Both the position numbers and the translations under genes were made by a program. From Balaenoptera acutorostrata (lineage: Eukaryota > Chordata > Mammalia > Artiodactyla > Balaenopteridae), in the NCBI RefSeq assembly GCF_949987535.1, contig NC_080067.1:52574910-52638909 (forward strand): a stretch of 64,000 bases of DNA, written 5' to 3'. Under the pieces are notes generated by a model. That model was not told the DNA's origin. It was given only the letters and a program-made list of their open reading frames with translations, and ran no database searches. Below are positions 1-12,137 of the stretch, piece by piece; positions within the stretch are counted from its first letter, which is position 1, and each line of letters opens with the position of its first letter.

Positions 1-150
1 CGTGCTCTGCAACAAGAGAAGCCACCGCAATGAGAAGCCCGCGCACCGCAATGAAGAGTAGCCCCCACTCGCGGCAACTAGAGAAAGCCCTCGGGCAGCA
101 ACGAAGACCCAATGTAGCCAAAAATAAATACATAAATTTTAAAAATGTTA
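1..150 (+). mobile_element. CHR-type SINE, 3' part, cut by window edge
   Basis: Starts inside the tRNA-unrelated body (ctccgcaacaagagaagcc-type sequence) and runs to an A-rich tail with ATAAAT repeats near 125-145. It carries the older-looking 'gaagccaccgcaatgagaag' version of the body, as does the copy at 58846. Start truncated by the window. Confidence 0.9.
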
Positions 151-2955
151 AAGAAAACTAGTATTGTGAGAAACAATAATTTACTTTTGTTAGACATCCT
201 ATGAAAAGCTACTTAATAAAACTACTCTAAGTCTTCTTTCTTACTCTCAACCATATTTGAATTGACGTACTATTGATGTCTGAGGGCCAAGCAGCTCACC
301 TCTCCGGAAATGTTGTCATGTGTCCATACTAGATTGATATTGCAAATTTTAGTTTGTAAAAGGATAGCTTTGGCAAAGCCATGGTGAGGAGTCACATGCA
401 TGGACATTTAGAGAAATTAAAAAAAAAATATATATATATATATGGTGAGAAACATCTAAGTATAGGATCCTCTTCTGTTGCTCTCCCTCCTCCTACTCAT
501 TCTTTTCTTTTTTTCTAAGTAGTGTTTCCTTAGAGAAGATTCCCGAACCCCAACTACCTTTTCCCACAGATGGTCCCTCTAATACCAAAGAGGCTCTGGG
601 TGGTGTAGCTCCAGCAGCAGACCTCCTGTACCACAGCCTGGGTCTGCCGCAGAAACCTTTCCCAGGCCACGTTTCAATCAGTGCTCACGGCCTTTTCTGT
701 CACTTGGTAAGTGAGTTAGAATCATTTTCCAACCCTGGAATATACTGCCTCCAGAAGCTGAAGTGGCCTACCAAGCATCACGAATCCTTCTAAATGGGGA
801 GAGGTGCAACATATAACAATTTGTTCTTTATTTCTGAGAGGATATCGCAACATGCCCCAGGCCACTGGAGTCCTATAACCTACACTGATGAGGACAAGAC
901 CCTGAACCTTCATAGGGTTTATTTCCTCTCTACCTTCCTTTTGAGTCTATTCTAGTTTGGAAAGGCAGGTAATAAGTTTCATTTATTTGAAGATGCGTAT
1001 ATTTTCCATAATTTAATATCTCTAAAATCATCAAGCAGTTTACAGCAGATGTGATAAGAAAGCATTGAAAACAGACTGAAACATGGTAAGAATAATATCC
1101 AATTAACCACTGGAGGATTAAAGTTTGAGAATGGGGTCAATTTTGGTTTTTGTCTTTCCAGAGAAAGCAAAGTCCTTATATCTCTAATGTGCTAGAAACC
1201 ATTTTTCCTCTAGGGGGTAGACAGCCATTAAACTCTCATTATCATCTTATAAAATTGGGAACACTTGCTAGAATTATACGAGGGGTACTTCCAGCAACAG
1301 GGAAATCTGCACTTAAATGATCTTATACCCATAAATGAATGGGACTTACAATAAACCATTTTCCTGAAACAACCATAATAGACTTCTTAGAATCAAAAGT
1401 CACCATGATGGAAATGTAAGCAAAATAGGCAGACTGTTCTAAAGATCTTTAGGGACAAACCTAATTTCCTCCTGAGGTACTGTAACATTATTAAAAAGTT
1501 AATGGGATATCAGTCATCCTTAGAAACCTTTAATCCCAAAGATTTGTATTACACAATTAAGGTCCTCATTAAAGAATTGAACATCATCCACAGGCATTTA
1601 AATTGATATAGAAGTGATAATTCCCTCCTTTGGTTTTTATGTAGTTTCTTTTTAAATCTGAATGAGGATGCGGATGCAGAATCCATTGTTTCTAAGAAAA
1701 CATTTAAATCCATTTCACAAACATATGTTTTGTTTCATAAAACGTTTCACAAACAGTGGTCCACCTAGACCCTCAATGTGTTCCAAACATTTTTTGGAAA
1801 TGCTATACACTATCTCCTTCCTAAGCAAATATTTATTATCACCCTAAAGGATCTAATATGACATACAATAAGTTGGGTGACCATACATTCATGTTTGCCT
1901 GGGACAATATTGGACACTTTAGTCCTGTCCTTTTCTTCATAGCAACTCTAAAAAGCACCTGCAGGAAGTAGATGTGGTAGAAGAAAATGAAGACACATTT
2001 AAGCACATAGGAGAAGGATGCAGTGTGCAACCTTTTTCTGGTTGGAGACATTGTGAAATTGTAGCTCTGGAATTATCTGGCCCACCATCCTCCAGCGACT
2101 GGTAGAACCTGGCTTATCGCAGGTTTCCCAGCTCAGCGGCACCTTAACAAATATACAGAGTGGATGACAGCTATAGCAGCAGGTATTGCATGCCTTAACC
2201 ACCTCGATTCACTTCCTCCTTAAATATTGCTGGTCAATGCAAAACAAAATGCACTGCCCAATAGTCAGTGGTGGAGTTGCACTCATACAAGATTTACGGT
2301 CACTCAGCCTTCATTTCAGTTCCCCTACTAGTCTTGGCTGGATTTGGGGAAGAAAACATTAAAATCAGGGTAATTCAACTGCTCTAGTTTGGTATGTTTT
2401 TGTCTGTGGCAGTAGATGTCCAAGGAAGTATAGCTGGTCTGAGAAATCGATGGCAGCAGAAGATTCCTCTTTAGAGACAAGAACCCATGACAAGGGTATG
2501 CTCAAGGTGACTGTCCTATTTTGTCTTATTTCCTCTTTCAGTGTTTTTCTTTTTTAAGTGGGGTAGAAAACAGAAAGTCCAGACTTTTATCATGACCATT
2601 GTCAGAAGACCTCACACAGGGAAATAAACCCACATGATATAAAAAAGAAAAAAAAAAAAACAATACAATTCAAATTCTTCAAAAGTTTTTCCATTTACTG
2701 ATTTTTCTGATTAACTTTTAACACGAAACTCAACTCCAGAATAAATTATTATACTATTCAAGCAAAAACCACTCATTACATTGAACTAGACATACGATTC
2801 CTATCAATAAGAAAATTAATTACCTTCACAAATAATTTGTTTATTACTACCAAGTTATCCAGTGTTCTCTGGAAACCATTTTCTGATAAATATTTGGGGC
2901 CCAAAAGACTTTCTAATATTGTCCCGCATTATTCTTAACTATTTATATGTACTAG
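151..2955. other. Intergenic DNA, no gene seen
   Basis: AT-rich sequence with an (A)n(AT)n tract at about 419-443 and an A-rich tract at 2641-2661. No open frame longer than about 70 codons is present and none resembles a protein I know. It probably contains decayed repeats I cannot assign. Confidence 0.6.
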
Positions 2956-3175
2956 TTTTTCTTGTAACAATAGCTAACACTTATACCAAGCTTCCTGTGT
3001 CCAGGCATGGTTCTAAACACTCTTCATGCATCTACTCATTTAATCCTCCTAAAAGTCTTGGGAGGCAGGCACAAGTATTACTGCCTTCATTTATAGATGA
3101 GGAAACTGAGATGCAGAGAAGTTGACTCACCTGGCTAGTCAGTAGCAGCCTGTAATGCCCCAACTTACCAAACTG
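2956..3175 (-). mobile_element. MIR SINE, degraded
   Basis: Contains the reverse MIR core: a 'catttaatcctcctaaaag' segment followed by 'gatgaggaaactgagatgca' and a trailing 'gactcacctggctagtcag' region. Ancient mammalian SINE; boundaries approximate. Confidence 0.8.
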
Positions 3176-3639
3176 CCCCTCTCTCTTTATAATATAGTAT
3201 ACCTTTATTTAAAAGCTTTTCAAGAAAAGTACTATATCTTTTCTGTTTTCCTTTTGCCAATACCTCATGTCCTTCTTTATATACTGCAAGCAATCAAGAA
3301 GAGATATGATAAGTATTTTAATCAATAGTAATCATGTCTTAGATAAATGAAAGACTGATATTCCATAAAGTTGTGCTTTGAGCATAGCAAAAGTTCAATA
3401 AATATTTGTTGGCTCTTTCTAATAAAGTGTATGGAGACTATGCCAATATTTCCTAAAAACAGTAAGTATTACTAAGTTACTTCCTCATTCTTTAGTCTGC
3501 TAAAATTCAATAAAAACTAAGCAACGTACTTCCCAAATAAAATTATTTAACTGCCACTTCAAGTACATGAAGACCAAAAATGTATTCTGAGCCACTTTTT
3601 TTGAATTGTTAATTTTTTCTTTACAATTGTTGAGCTATT

Positions 3640-4080
3640 GGGTTGAATAATTGAATCGTGTCCCCCCAAAATTCATATTTACCCAGACGCTCAGAATATG
3701 ACCTTATTTGGAAATACTCTTTGCAGATGTAAATAGTTAAGATGAAGTCATACTAGATTAGATTTGTCCTTATAAGAAGGTGATGTGCCTACACAGAGAC
3801 AGAGAGAATACAAGGAAAACACCATGTAATGACACAGGTAGATTCTGTAATGATGCACCTACAATGTAAGGAAGGCCAAGGATTGCCGGCCACCACCAGA
3901 CGCCAGGAGGGAGGGAAGGGACAGATTCTCCCTTAGAACCTCCAGAAGGAACCACCCTTGCCGACACCTTGATTTCAGACTTCTAGTCTCCAGAACTGTG
4001 AGAGAATAAATTTCTATTGATTTAAGCCACCCAGTTTGTGGTAGTTTGTTACGGCAGCCCTAGGGAACTAATGTAGACAC
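3640..4080 (+). mobile_element. MLT1-like ERVL-MaLR solo LTR
   Basis: Contains successive landmarks of the MLT1 LTR consensus: 'gtgtccccccaaaattcat' near the 5' end, 'gaccttatttggaaata', 'gtccttataagaagg', then 'ctccagaactgtgagag' with aataaat, and 'aagccacccagtttgtg' at the 3' end. No internal retroviral sequence is attached. Subfamily and exact ends are uncertain. Confidence 0.75.
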
Positions 4081-4184
4081 TAAAGTCAAATTTTAGTATT
4101 TGTTCATTATTAGACAGAAATTTGCTGTTGCTTCAATTGTTGAGACATCAGCAAGGAAAACTATTTTATAAATATCACTGTTTT

Positions 4185-4478
4185 GGGCTTCCCTGGTGGC
4201 GCAGTGGTTGGGAGTCTGCCTGCCAATGCAGAGGACACGGGTTCGAGCCCTGGTCTGGGAAGATCCCACATGCCGCGGAGCGACTAGGCCCGTGAGCCAC
4301 AACTACTGAGCCTGCGCGTCTGGAGCCTGTGCTCCGCAACAAGAGAGGCCGCGAATAGTGAGAGGCCCGCGCACCGCGATGAAGAGTGGCCCCCGCTCGC
4401 CGCAACTAGAGAAAGCCCTTGCACAGAAACGAAGACCCAACACAGCCAAAAAATAATAATAATAAATAAATAATAATT
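4185..4478 (+). mobile_element. Full-length CHR-type SINE with 15-bp target-site duplication
   Basis: Begins gggcttccctggtggcg, the tRNA-derived head with A and B box-like sequence (gggttcgagcc), and ends in an AATAAT-rich tail. The flanks share the perfect 15-bp duplication aaatatcactgtttt at 4170-4184 and 4479-4493, showing target-primed insertion. It has the derived 'gagaggccgcgaatagtgag' body. Confidence 0.97.
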
Positions 4479-4795
4479 AAATATCACTGTTTTTATTCCT
4501 GTTGTAAACATACATGGTGTTAATTTATCTAAGATGACCACTTTTTGAAGCAGTATTTAAGTTTTTTAATAAGCTTAATTTCTGCCAGTTAATGATTTGT
4601 TGCTATATAGTGATGTGAACTAGTTCTATATTTTTTCCATTAATATTAACAATAGATTGTTTAATTCCTGCCTAACAGATAAAGTTTTGGGCTTCTCATA
4701 TTTACAATTCATTCGATAGAAACTTTAGTCAAAGGCAAGTCAGACCTACCCCATTTTTTCTTCAAAATAATGACCTTTCCTTCTTGGTTGTTTTT

Positions 4796-5077
4796 TTTTT
4801 AATTTATTTATTTATGGCTGTGTTGGGTCTTCGTTTCTGTGTGAGGGCTTTCTCTAGTTGTGGCAGGCGGGGTCCACTCTTCATTGCTGTGCACGGGCCT
4901 CTCACTATAGCGGGCTCTCTTGTTGCAGAGCACAGGCTCCAGACGCGCAGGCTCAGTAATTGTGGCTCACGGGCCCAGCTGCTCCGCGGCATGTGGGATC
5001 TTCCCAGACCAGGGCTCGAACCCATGTCCCCTGCATTGGCAGGCAGATTCTCAACCGCTGCGCTACCAGGGAAGCCC
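4796..5077 (-). mobile_element. CHR-type SINE, reverse orientation, 15-bp TSD
   Basis: The complement of the SINE: a T-rich tail at 4796, the body, and the head ending 'accagggaagccc'. The direct repeat ttcttggttgttttt flanks it at 4781-4795 and 5078-5092. It lies about 300 bp from an oppositely oriented copy, so the pair could fold back in RNA. Confidence 0.96.
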
Positions 5078-5092
5078 TTCTTGGTTGTTTTT

Positions 5093-5959
5093 AAAAGATA
5101 ATACAAGAGCTTTGGAAACAATTTCAAAAGCTACATTTTATCAATTTATTAATTAAATGTTAAATTATTGAATAATGAATTTTTGGCAATTATTTTAAAC
5201 TAAGTTGACAAAAAAATTGCTCAAGTCAGTTCTGACTACATGAAGCCATTTGTAATTATACAAAACACTCTAACCATTTGTTTTATTTATTTGCACAAGT
5301 CCCAGGAATATTTTCAGTTTGAAATAAGGACAAAGAAGACTTATTCATATTTAGATTTTGCTTCTGATACTACTTGGCAAGTGCATTTAAATTCTGAAAA
5401 TACAACTTAAATATACTTTAAAATAATGGCAATGTTAATTGAAACCTAGAATTACTAATTTTTTTTCTTATTTTAGCAATTTCTTGGCTCTCTAAGAGCT
5501 ACCACTTAAGAGACTGAGTGCCATTTCCAAGCAACAGGGAGAAATACATGATTTTTCAATTGGTATAAAAGTTATATTTACAGCTGGAATTTTTTTCAAA
5601 TTTTTCATTTGGGACTTAAGTGTGTATGAATAACTAGAAAAGCTTACTTGCTGTTGGCATCACCTATAGATTTAAAGACATACAGGCACTGTATCCCTGG
5701 GGAAATAACACAGAGCAAGTGATGAGAGAAGAGTGTGAGATGAAGGTGACGACTAGTTCTTTACTCTAACCATCAAAATATAAATTACAGTTCATTAATT
5801 TTTCATACGTAAGGTAAAGGAAGTATTAAAGAGGTAGTATTATAATTGAATGATCTCAAATTGTGGGCTGGTGATGTCCCTATGTGCAAAAGTTTTGCTC
5901 TCTGAAAATTTCTTCTCAAAAATCTGAATTTCCTTTTTTCCCCCTTCTATTCCTTTATT
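5093..5959. other. Intergenic DNA, nothing recognised
   Basis: AT-rich, no open frame worth reporting and no repeat landmark I recognise. Confidence 0.5.
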
Positions 5960-6245
5960 CCAAAATACCTGGACAAAGCCATGAATGAATACGTTTTAAA
6001 AGCAGGCTATACATCAACAAAACCGAACGAAGAACAATTATATACATCAATATGGATGAATGTCAGGTGTATAACATTGAACCAAAAAAGCATGTCAAAA
6101 AACTAGGATGTACAATCATTTTAATAAACCTCAAAATAAGTAGAACCAAACAATCACCATTTACAGATTCATAATTCACAACGATACTGTTTTTAAAAAG
6201 GCAAAATAGTGGTATATGTTCAAAAAAATTGTGGGCTGGGGAATA
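5960..6245 (+). mobile_element. Degraded L1-family 3' fragment (tentative)
   Basis: Word order resembles the L1/HAL1 3' end (gaacaattatatacatcaat, then 'aaccaaaaaagcatgtc'-type sequence), but divergence is high. No coding potential remains. Confidence 0.4.
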
Positions 6246-6407
6246 TACAAAAGTAAATGTTGTAGTCCCTCTTAATTCATCAATTCTATATATGGATGAG
6301 CTTGCTGAGTTACCTCTTCATTAAAACAGATTGTATGCTTACATCAGACTCTCAGATATAAACAAAATTAATGCTATACTGTGAAGTTTTTCTGGAATAT
6401 ATTTACT

Positions 6408-6481
6408 AATGTCTATGGCCATCTTAAATGGCTATTGAGAGTTCTATATTAAATGAGAAAACTCTCTAGAACATAGACATT
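6408..6481. repeat. Nested inverted repeat (foldback), 74 bp
   Basis: Outer arms AATGTCTATG (6408-6417) and CATAGACATT (6472-6481) are perfect complements. Inside are GAGAGTT and AACTCTC arms and a small GCCAT/ATGGC pair. It could form a branched hairpin. No family recognised. Confidence 0.7.
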
Positions 6482-7699
6482 ATATAAAAATTAGTACTGA
6501 TCTCCAGCCATAGGATGTTTGCTTTTCTAAGCTATCTAAAAACAAAGAAGTATAACATTAAGATTCCTTCCAGAAGCCGGTTCCTGGCTTAATGCAAATT
6601 TTGTCTTGTTACCCTTATGGTATCAAACTTTTAAAAATAATAAAAAGGTCAAGAAACCATGGGATGTTGGCCAGTGGTCAGCTGGTCCTTCACACTGAAT
6701 CCTGGCTCACAGAATCTTGCCTTTACCAGGCTACCAGGTAAGAAGAATAGGTGGTGGGATGGCAAGGAAAGGGGCCTCAGCCAAGCTTGCCTCTGAAGAG
6801 GAAGCAAAGGTCAGTTCAAGAGCTGAGAACAGGGAAATGCCAAAGGATTAAAGCCCACATATGTCCCTGCTGTGCTATGTGCATATGCACAGGTTTTTAT
6901 TAATTCAGATGTCTGTCCTCAAAATCAGGAATATTTGTAGACGTGGAGCCCAAGGAGTAAAAAGCAGGGGAAAGTATAAAAAGCTGAGGAAAGGAATGGG
7001 AATCATGGTCTCCATTCCATTAGCTTTGACCTTGCCCATGTGCCTTCCTACAGCTCTGAGCCAATGGAAGCCAAGACACTATGAAGAGGCAGAATAGAAG
7101 AGGCTCCCAGGGGTTGTTAAAACCCACACCAAAGTAGGGGTGCAGGACAAAATTACTAAGTAACCCATTTAAGAAATCAAGGTCTGCAATCCATTGGGAT
7201 AAAAGTACTACTCCTAGACTTTGCAAAGCGTCAGAATCTTTGAACTTTAATGCAATTTTTTTTTAATTTTTAATTTTTTAATATTTTTACTTTACTCACA
7301 GCTAAAGGCAAACAAGGCGAGCAGGCTTTAGGCAAATCCATCTGCTCCCTCTTTCCTCCTTCTCCAGCCTCAAGGCAGCCAGCATTCTCCGGCTGTTCAC
7401 CTAGCAGCATCCCAACCCCAAACCACCAGGATTCAGCGACACACATTTAGTTACGTGAGATTTTGGAGGTGGATAACATACTTCAGACGGAACCCTGTAT
7501 TACACCACTCATTCCTCATTGAGGACTTGAAGCCTTCAAGTCCTCCTGTTCAGTTAAGGCCATTTCAAATCTTAGTAAGCTAGTTAGCAAAAAAAAAAAA
7601 AAAAAAAAAAAAAAGGAGAAGAAAACTAGGAGGAAAAGGAAAAAGAACAAGTGAGGATTACCTGGTATAGTTCATTGAAGTTACAGCAACCCTGTGAGA
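6482..7699. other. Intergenic DNA, nothing recognised except a poly(A) run
   Basis: No gene is seen. An uninterrupted A tract of about 24 nt lies at about 7590-7613. I could not find a retrogene or SINE body upstream of it. Confidence 0.55.
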
Positions 7700-8470
7700 T
7701 GTTGGACCGGAAAGACTTTGAGAGACCCGGAGAAGGTTTCCAGTGCTTTCAGACACAGATGTCGCTGACCCGGGCTGTCCTGTGGTGTAACCAACCGGCA
7801 GAATGCAAAAGTCAAATGTGTACGTTCATGTTAAACTCAAGGGCCTTTTCAAAGTGAGAAGCCAAGATTTCATTTTGCAGTCCCCTCGTGCGCGGCCCCA
7901 GGCGTAATTTGAAAATTATCGTTATCAGGTTCAACACTGACGTTTCTTCCCTTTCGAAATGTACGTTATAGCTAATTTTCCTCCCAATTCAGTTTCATTC
8001 TTATTAAGCACGGTTTGGGCTCTTTAGCCCCCTTAGTAATTTTGTCTCACTTCAAAGAACCTACTGCTCCTGCTTTTGGCGGAGGTCGTGGGGAGGATGT
8101 GATCGCTGTTTGACCCGGAAGCTGGACCCGGAAGTCGGCGGCTCCTCACCCCCTCCCCGTCCTTAGAATGTACCTTCTGCCCAGCCTTCCCACACAAGGA
8201 GCTGTGTTCCAGGACGCAGCTTTGAGAAAGCAATGTGGTGTTGAGACCATCCGGACTGAAAACGTGACTGAACCCAGTCAGAGCCTCTGTATAAACTTTG
8301 ATTCTGGCGGTCGGGTGCGGAGATTGCTCATTTTGCGGCCGCCAGAGACAAGCCTCCAGTGTAAGTTTCCTTGCTCATTAAAGCTGCCACCTACCGATCT
8401 GGAGTGGCAGTCTCTCCCCGCCCTCTGTGTACAGGGGCCAGTTTCACATTTCGCCCCGGGGTGGGGTGGG
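7700..8470 (+). promoter_or_regulatory. CpG-rich region with tandem ETS-type motifs; candidate promoter
   Basis: CpG dinucleotides are frequent here but rare in the flanks; about seven fall within 8085-8160 alone. Two CCGGAAG motifs lie at 8115-8121 and 8128-8134, the second extended to CCGGAAGT, 13 bp apart and on the same strand. Such sites (ETS/GABP class) are typical of TATA-less CpG promoters. Downstream, at 8361, is a consensus donor (CCAGT|GTAAGT), so 8150-8360 could be a first exon of an unannotated transcript. No start site, product or conservation can be shown here. It may instead be an enhancer or a decayed island. Confidence 0.4.
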
Positions 8471-8529
8471 GGGGATTCCCAGAATTGTGAACCAACACCT
8501 GCTTTTCTCTCAGGATTAGCAATCTTTTT

Positions 8530-8824
8530 TTTTTTTAAATTTATTTATTTATATTTATTTTTGGCTGTGTTGGGTCTTCGTTTCTGTGCGAGGGCTTTCT
8601 CTAGTTGCGGCAAGTGGGGGCCACTCTTCATCGCGGTGTGCGGGCCTCTCATGATCGCGGCCTCTCTTGTTGCGGAGCACAAGCTGCAGACGCGCAGGCT
8701 CAGTAATTGTGGCTCACGGGCCTAGTTGCTCCGCGGCATGTGGAATATTCCCAGACCAGGGCTCGAACCAGTGTCTCCTGCATTGGCAGGCAGATTCTCA
8801 ACCGCTGCGCCACCAGGGAAGCCA
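8530..8824 (-). mobile_element. CHR-type SINE, reverse orientation, 19-bp TSD
   Basis: T-rich tail, body, and head ending 'caccagggaagcc'. A perfect 19-bp direct repeat caggattagcaatcttttt flanks it at 8511-8529 and 8825-8843. It inserted just beside the CpG-rich region; an open frame running across it from 8168 is therefore part SINE. Confidence 0.97.
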
Positions 8825-8843
8825 CAGGATTAGCAATCTTTTT

Positions 8844-9890
8844 GATAGCTTTTGCAATCTGAACGCCAGTTTGGAGATTTAAATGTATTGACCTAGGCTA
8901 ACTTAGCCGCGAAATTTGCATCAGGGTCACTGTTTTCCTCCAGGACTTGGAGAAATTTCTGGTCTTGGCCTGAACAGACATCAGGCTGAACAGCACATGT
9001 TAGTGAATTAGATCTGCTGCCCAAGGTGTGAATTAAGAGCAGGACTGGCTGCCGGTGAGACAATAAGCATCTACCCACCCCCCAGCCCTTGCCCAAAATA
9101 ACAAGTGAGAGGCTGAACGAAGTAGCCGGGTTGCCTGCCTTGTGATTTATTTCTTAGTATTCACTTGCATTTTGCATGATTTATATTTCTATACATATAG
9201 CATATTTTCCCATGTCTATAAAGCTTTAGGAAGTACCCTGGTGAATATGTGAATAAACTCTGCTTAGTCGGTTAGGTCCCCAGATGCCCTGGGATGCCTT
9301 GGGGGTGAGTGAATGGTGAGGAATTCAACCAGAACTGTTTTGTGTGGCCATGCCCTTCCATTGAGACTGTTTGCACACCTTGTTCTTTAGCTAGGATAAT
9401 CGTCTCATTTTCCCTTATATACCGTTGGTTTTCCATAAGGCAAATTCATAGAAGTGAAATATTCCTGGTTATTTTAACGTAAGGATGTGGATGGGACAGA
9501 TCAACTTAGATCACTGCTCAGTTCTCTTTGGCCAGAACTTAGAGTGTACAGTGTACAGTGTACAGCTGCTTAATTTATTCTTCTTCCTCCAAGCAAAGTG
9601 CCAACCAGAGTGTCTCAAATCATTGGAGATTAAAGAAGTTTTAGACCTTTTAAAAATTTTTAGAACTTTGGATATTTCACATATTGAAAGCTCTGATAAG
9701 ACTTTCATCATTCATCATTCAAAGGAAAAAGACGATAAATTCAGGTTTAGCCTTCTGGCCTCCAAACTCAGAAATAGTTCAGGGTGTCCATGTCCTGTCT
9801 CTTTTTCAGTGAGTCTTAAATGTAGAGGGAGAGAAACTTAAGAGTTGAGTTTGTCAGATGAGGATTCAGTGATCGCAACCACAGCATGAA
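8844..9890. other. Intergenic DNA, nothing recognised
   Basis: No repeat landmark or credible gene. It contains a short direct repeat gtgtacagtgtacagtgtac near 9543-9562. The 118-codon open frame at 9485-9841 has no recognisable similarity. Confidence 0.5.
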
Positions 9891-10000
9891 GTTTTCTGTG
9901 ATTATTCCCATTTTGCGAGTGGGCAAATGGAAGCACACAAAGATAAAGAATTTTGTCTAACTTCAGAAAGCTAGAGAATGGTGCAGCCAGTGGTCAAATT
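9891..10000 (-). mobile_element. MIR fragment
   Basis: Reverse MIR core: 'attattcccattttgcgagt', then gaagcacacaaag and 'cttcagaaagctagagaatgg'. Interrupted soon after by the SINE at 10070. Confidence 0.65.
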
Positions 10001-10069
10001 CTTATCTGTCTCCTTGCCTGGTGGCAGGAAGAAGCATAGGCACCTGGTTATATTCTCCCAGAGTGTTTT

Positions 10070-10388
10070 TTGTGGTTTTTTTTTCTTTTTTTTTTTTTTT
10101 TTAATTATTTATTATTTATTTATTTTTGGCTGTGTTGGGTCTTCGTTTCTGTGCAAGGGCTTTCTCTAGTTGTGGCAAGCGGGGGCCACTCTTCATCGCG
10201 GTGCGCAGGCCTCTCACTATCGCGGCCTCTCTTGTTGTGCAGCACAGGCTCCAGACGCGCAGGCTCAGTAGTTGTGGCACACGGGCTTCGTTGCTCCGCG
10301 GCATGTGGGATCTTCCCGGACCAGGGCTCGAACCCGTGTCCCCTGCATTGGCAGGTGGACTCTCAACCACTGCGCCACCAGGGAAGCC
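10070..10388 (-). mobile_element. CHR-type SINE, reverse orientation, 15-bp TSD
   Basis: Long T-rich tail (from about 10076), body and head. The 15-bp direct repeat ctcccagagtgtttt lies at 10055-10069 and 10389-10403. Open frames of 84-118 codons here lie within the SINE. Confidence 0.96.
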
Positions 10389-10403
10389 CTCCCAGAGTGT
10401 TTT

Positions 10404-11019
10404 AACTGTGATTTTCTCACCATTAGTGCATCATGATAGCAAGATACTGAGTCATGACCAACACTGCCATGAAATAAAATAAAGTAAGAGAGGCATGAGT
10501 TGTTTCTTGAGACTTTTGTTTCATTTATGTAATCTAAACACACATATTCATGCACACTGTTTTGTGATATAAACTATCTTTATTTCTTCCTGTGATCCTA
10601 CTCAGAAATGAAACTAATTAAACTGCCAAACTACTCTCTTTTGGGGATTCTTTGTTATTCTATAAAGACCCCAGTTTATGGGTTTGAAAAACATCGTTCT
10701 GAGGCAAAGCAATTGCATTATGAGTTTTTTTCTCCAAGTGCAGAGATTAATAGAACTATTAACTCATGTAATTCCCCACTGTAATATTCTGAAACTCCCC
10801 AGTGTGAATCTGCAAAAGACAGCTCTACCTCAGTATTACAGTATTTATAATTTACTTTAAAATACTTTTGCATAGGCAATGTGGTGAGTTTATATATGTG
10901 GACATGTGCATTTGTACGGTGAGGGGAGGTTTGTTAACTTAAGAAGTTAACGCTGGTGGTACACTAACTGTGAATGCTCATCTCAGAGTTGGTGGATCCG
11001 CCCTTGAAAGAATCTAAGC
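10404..11019. other. Intergenic DNA, nothing recognised
   Basis: AT-rich, no supported gene or clear repeat. Confidence 0.5.
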
Positions 11020-11417
11020 CAGTGACTTCCAACCCTGGCTGTACATTAGACTCTGAGACTTTTCTAAAGAATTTAATAGGTATAATATTTTATTTTTAAA
11101 ATTATCATACAATAAGATTGACCTTTTCCTTTGTTGTTGTGTAGTTCTATGAGTGTTAATACATGTACAGATTTGTATAAAACTCTCACAATCAGAACAC
11201 AGAAGAGTTTCTCCACCCAAAAAACTCCCTTGTGTGTATTACAACCCCTTCAGGGTCCAATGCCAATCTTGATTTGTTGAGAGGTTTTTAAAAAATACCA
11301 ATGCCTAGACTCTGCCCTCAGAGTTTCTGATTAAATTAGAGTGGGGTTGGTATTGGGATCTTTATTTAAAAGTTTCTTCGGTGGCTCTAATGTGCTTCCA
11401 GGGCTGAGAAGCTGGTG
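11020..11417. mobile_element. MER5-like hAT-Charlie element split by an inserted fragment
   Basis: The left part starts cagtgacttccaaccctgg and the right part (about 11290-11417) ends 'gctctaatgtgcttccaggg' with a TIR-like end, as in MER5-type MITEs. The central 200 bp (about 11076-11289) resembles an old L1 3' segment rather than MER5. Family names from memory. Confidence 0.6.
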
Positions 11418-11964
11418 CCCTCGTAAGCCCACACTCCCGAGGCTGCTATCACAAGATCTTCTATTCACTTCAGCTCAAATCTGCAGTATGTGTTTAGTTG
11501 GGATCATGGCTATTAAAGACTTTTTTTTTTCATTGTAGAAATGAATGTTGCTCAAAATCTGTGAGTGACCTGGAAGAAGTCTTGCCCAGGCACCTCCCCC
11601 CACCCCCCGCAGAGAGGACTGGTCACCTGGTGAGCCCATCACCCATTGCAGAAGGCCATGGGCCTCGTCAAGGAAGATTGTCAGGCGCAGGATCTGACCA
11701 GACGTTTAGCTGAATTCTGTCCCTAGAATATTATAGGATCTGCATGAGCAAATCCTTTATGCCTCATGGCTGTCTAGAGTGCCTAAAAGGATAGGTATCT
11801 GTGACTTCACTGAGACTTCAGAGAAGTTTGATGTCTCTGTCTCTGCTTACCTCTAAATGTTTGCTTTGCAAATTTGGTATGAGACTTGATTTCTTTGTAA
11901 TTTACCATCCGATAGAGAGATGTTGGGGGAAAACATTACGCTTTCCAACTTCTAACTTTTAAAG

Positions 11965-12137
11965 CAGTAGTTCTCAGTCTTAGCTGTACATTAGAAACGC
12001 CTGGGGAAATTTTAAATCCTGATACCCAGACTACAGCCTACTACAATTAATTCAGAGTCTCTGGGAGTGGGATCCACGTATCACTATTGATACTTTTGAA
12101 ATTCCTCAGATATGTAGCTAAGGCTGAGAACCACTGT
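11965..12137. mobile_element. MER5-like hAT-Charlie MITE
   Basis: Begins cagtagttctcagtcttagc and ends tagctaaggctgagaaccactg-like sequence, so the two ends are near-complementary terminal inverted repeats. The flanking 8-mers ttttaaag and tattagag agree at 6 of 8 positions, as expected for an old hAT 8-bp duplication. Confidence 0.75.

Noticed and set aside
4175..5156. Several 70-107-codon frames, also at 8168-8725, 10116-10482, 25802-26186 and 59000-59321
   Set aside because: They recur with near-identical peptides because they lie in SINE copies.
7590..7613. Long poly(A) run as the tail of a processed pseudogene
   Set aside because: No retrogene or SINE body precedes it and no flanking duplication was found.
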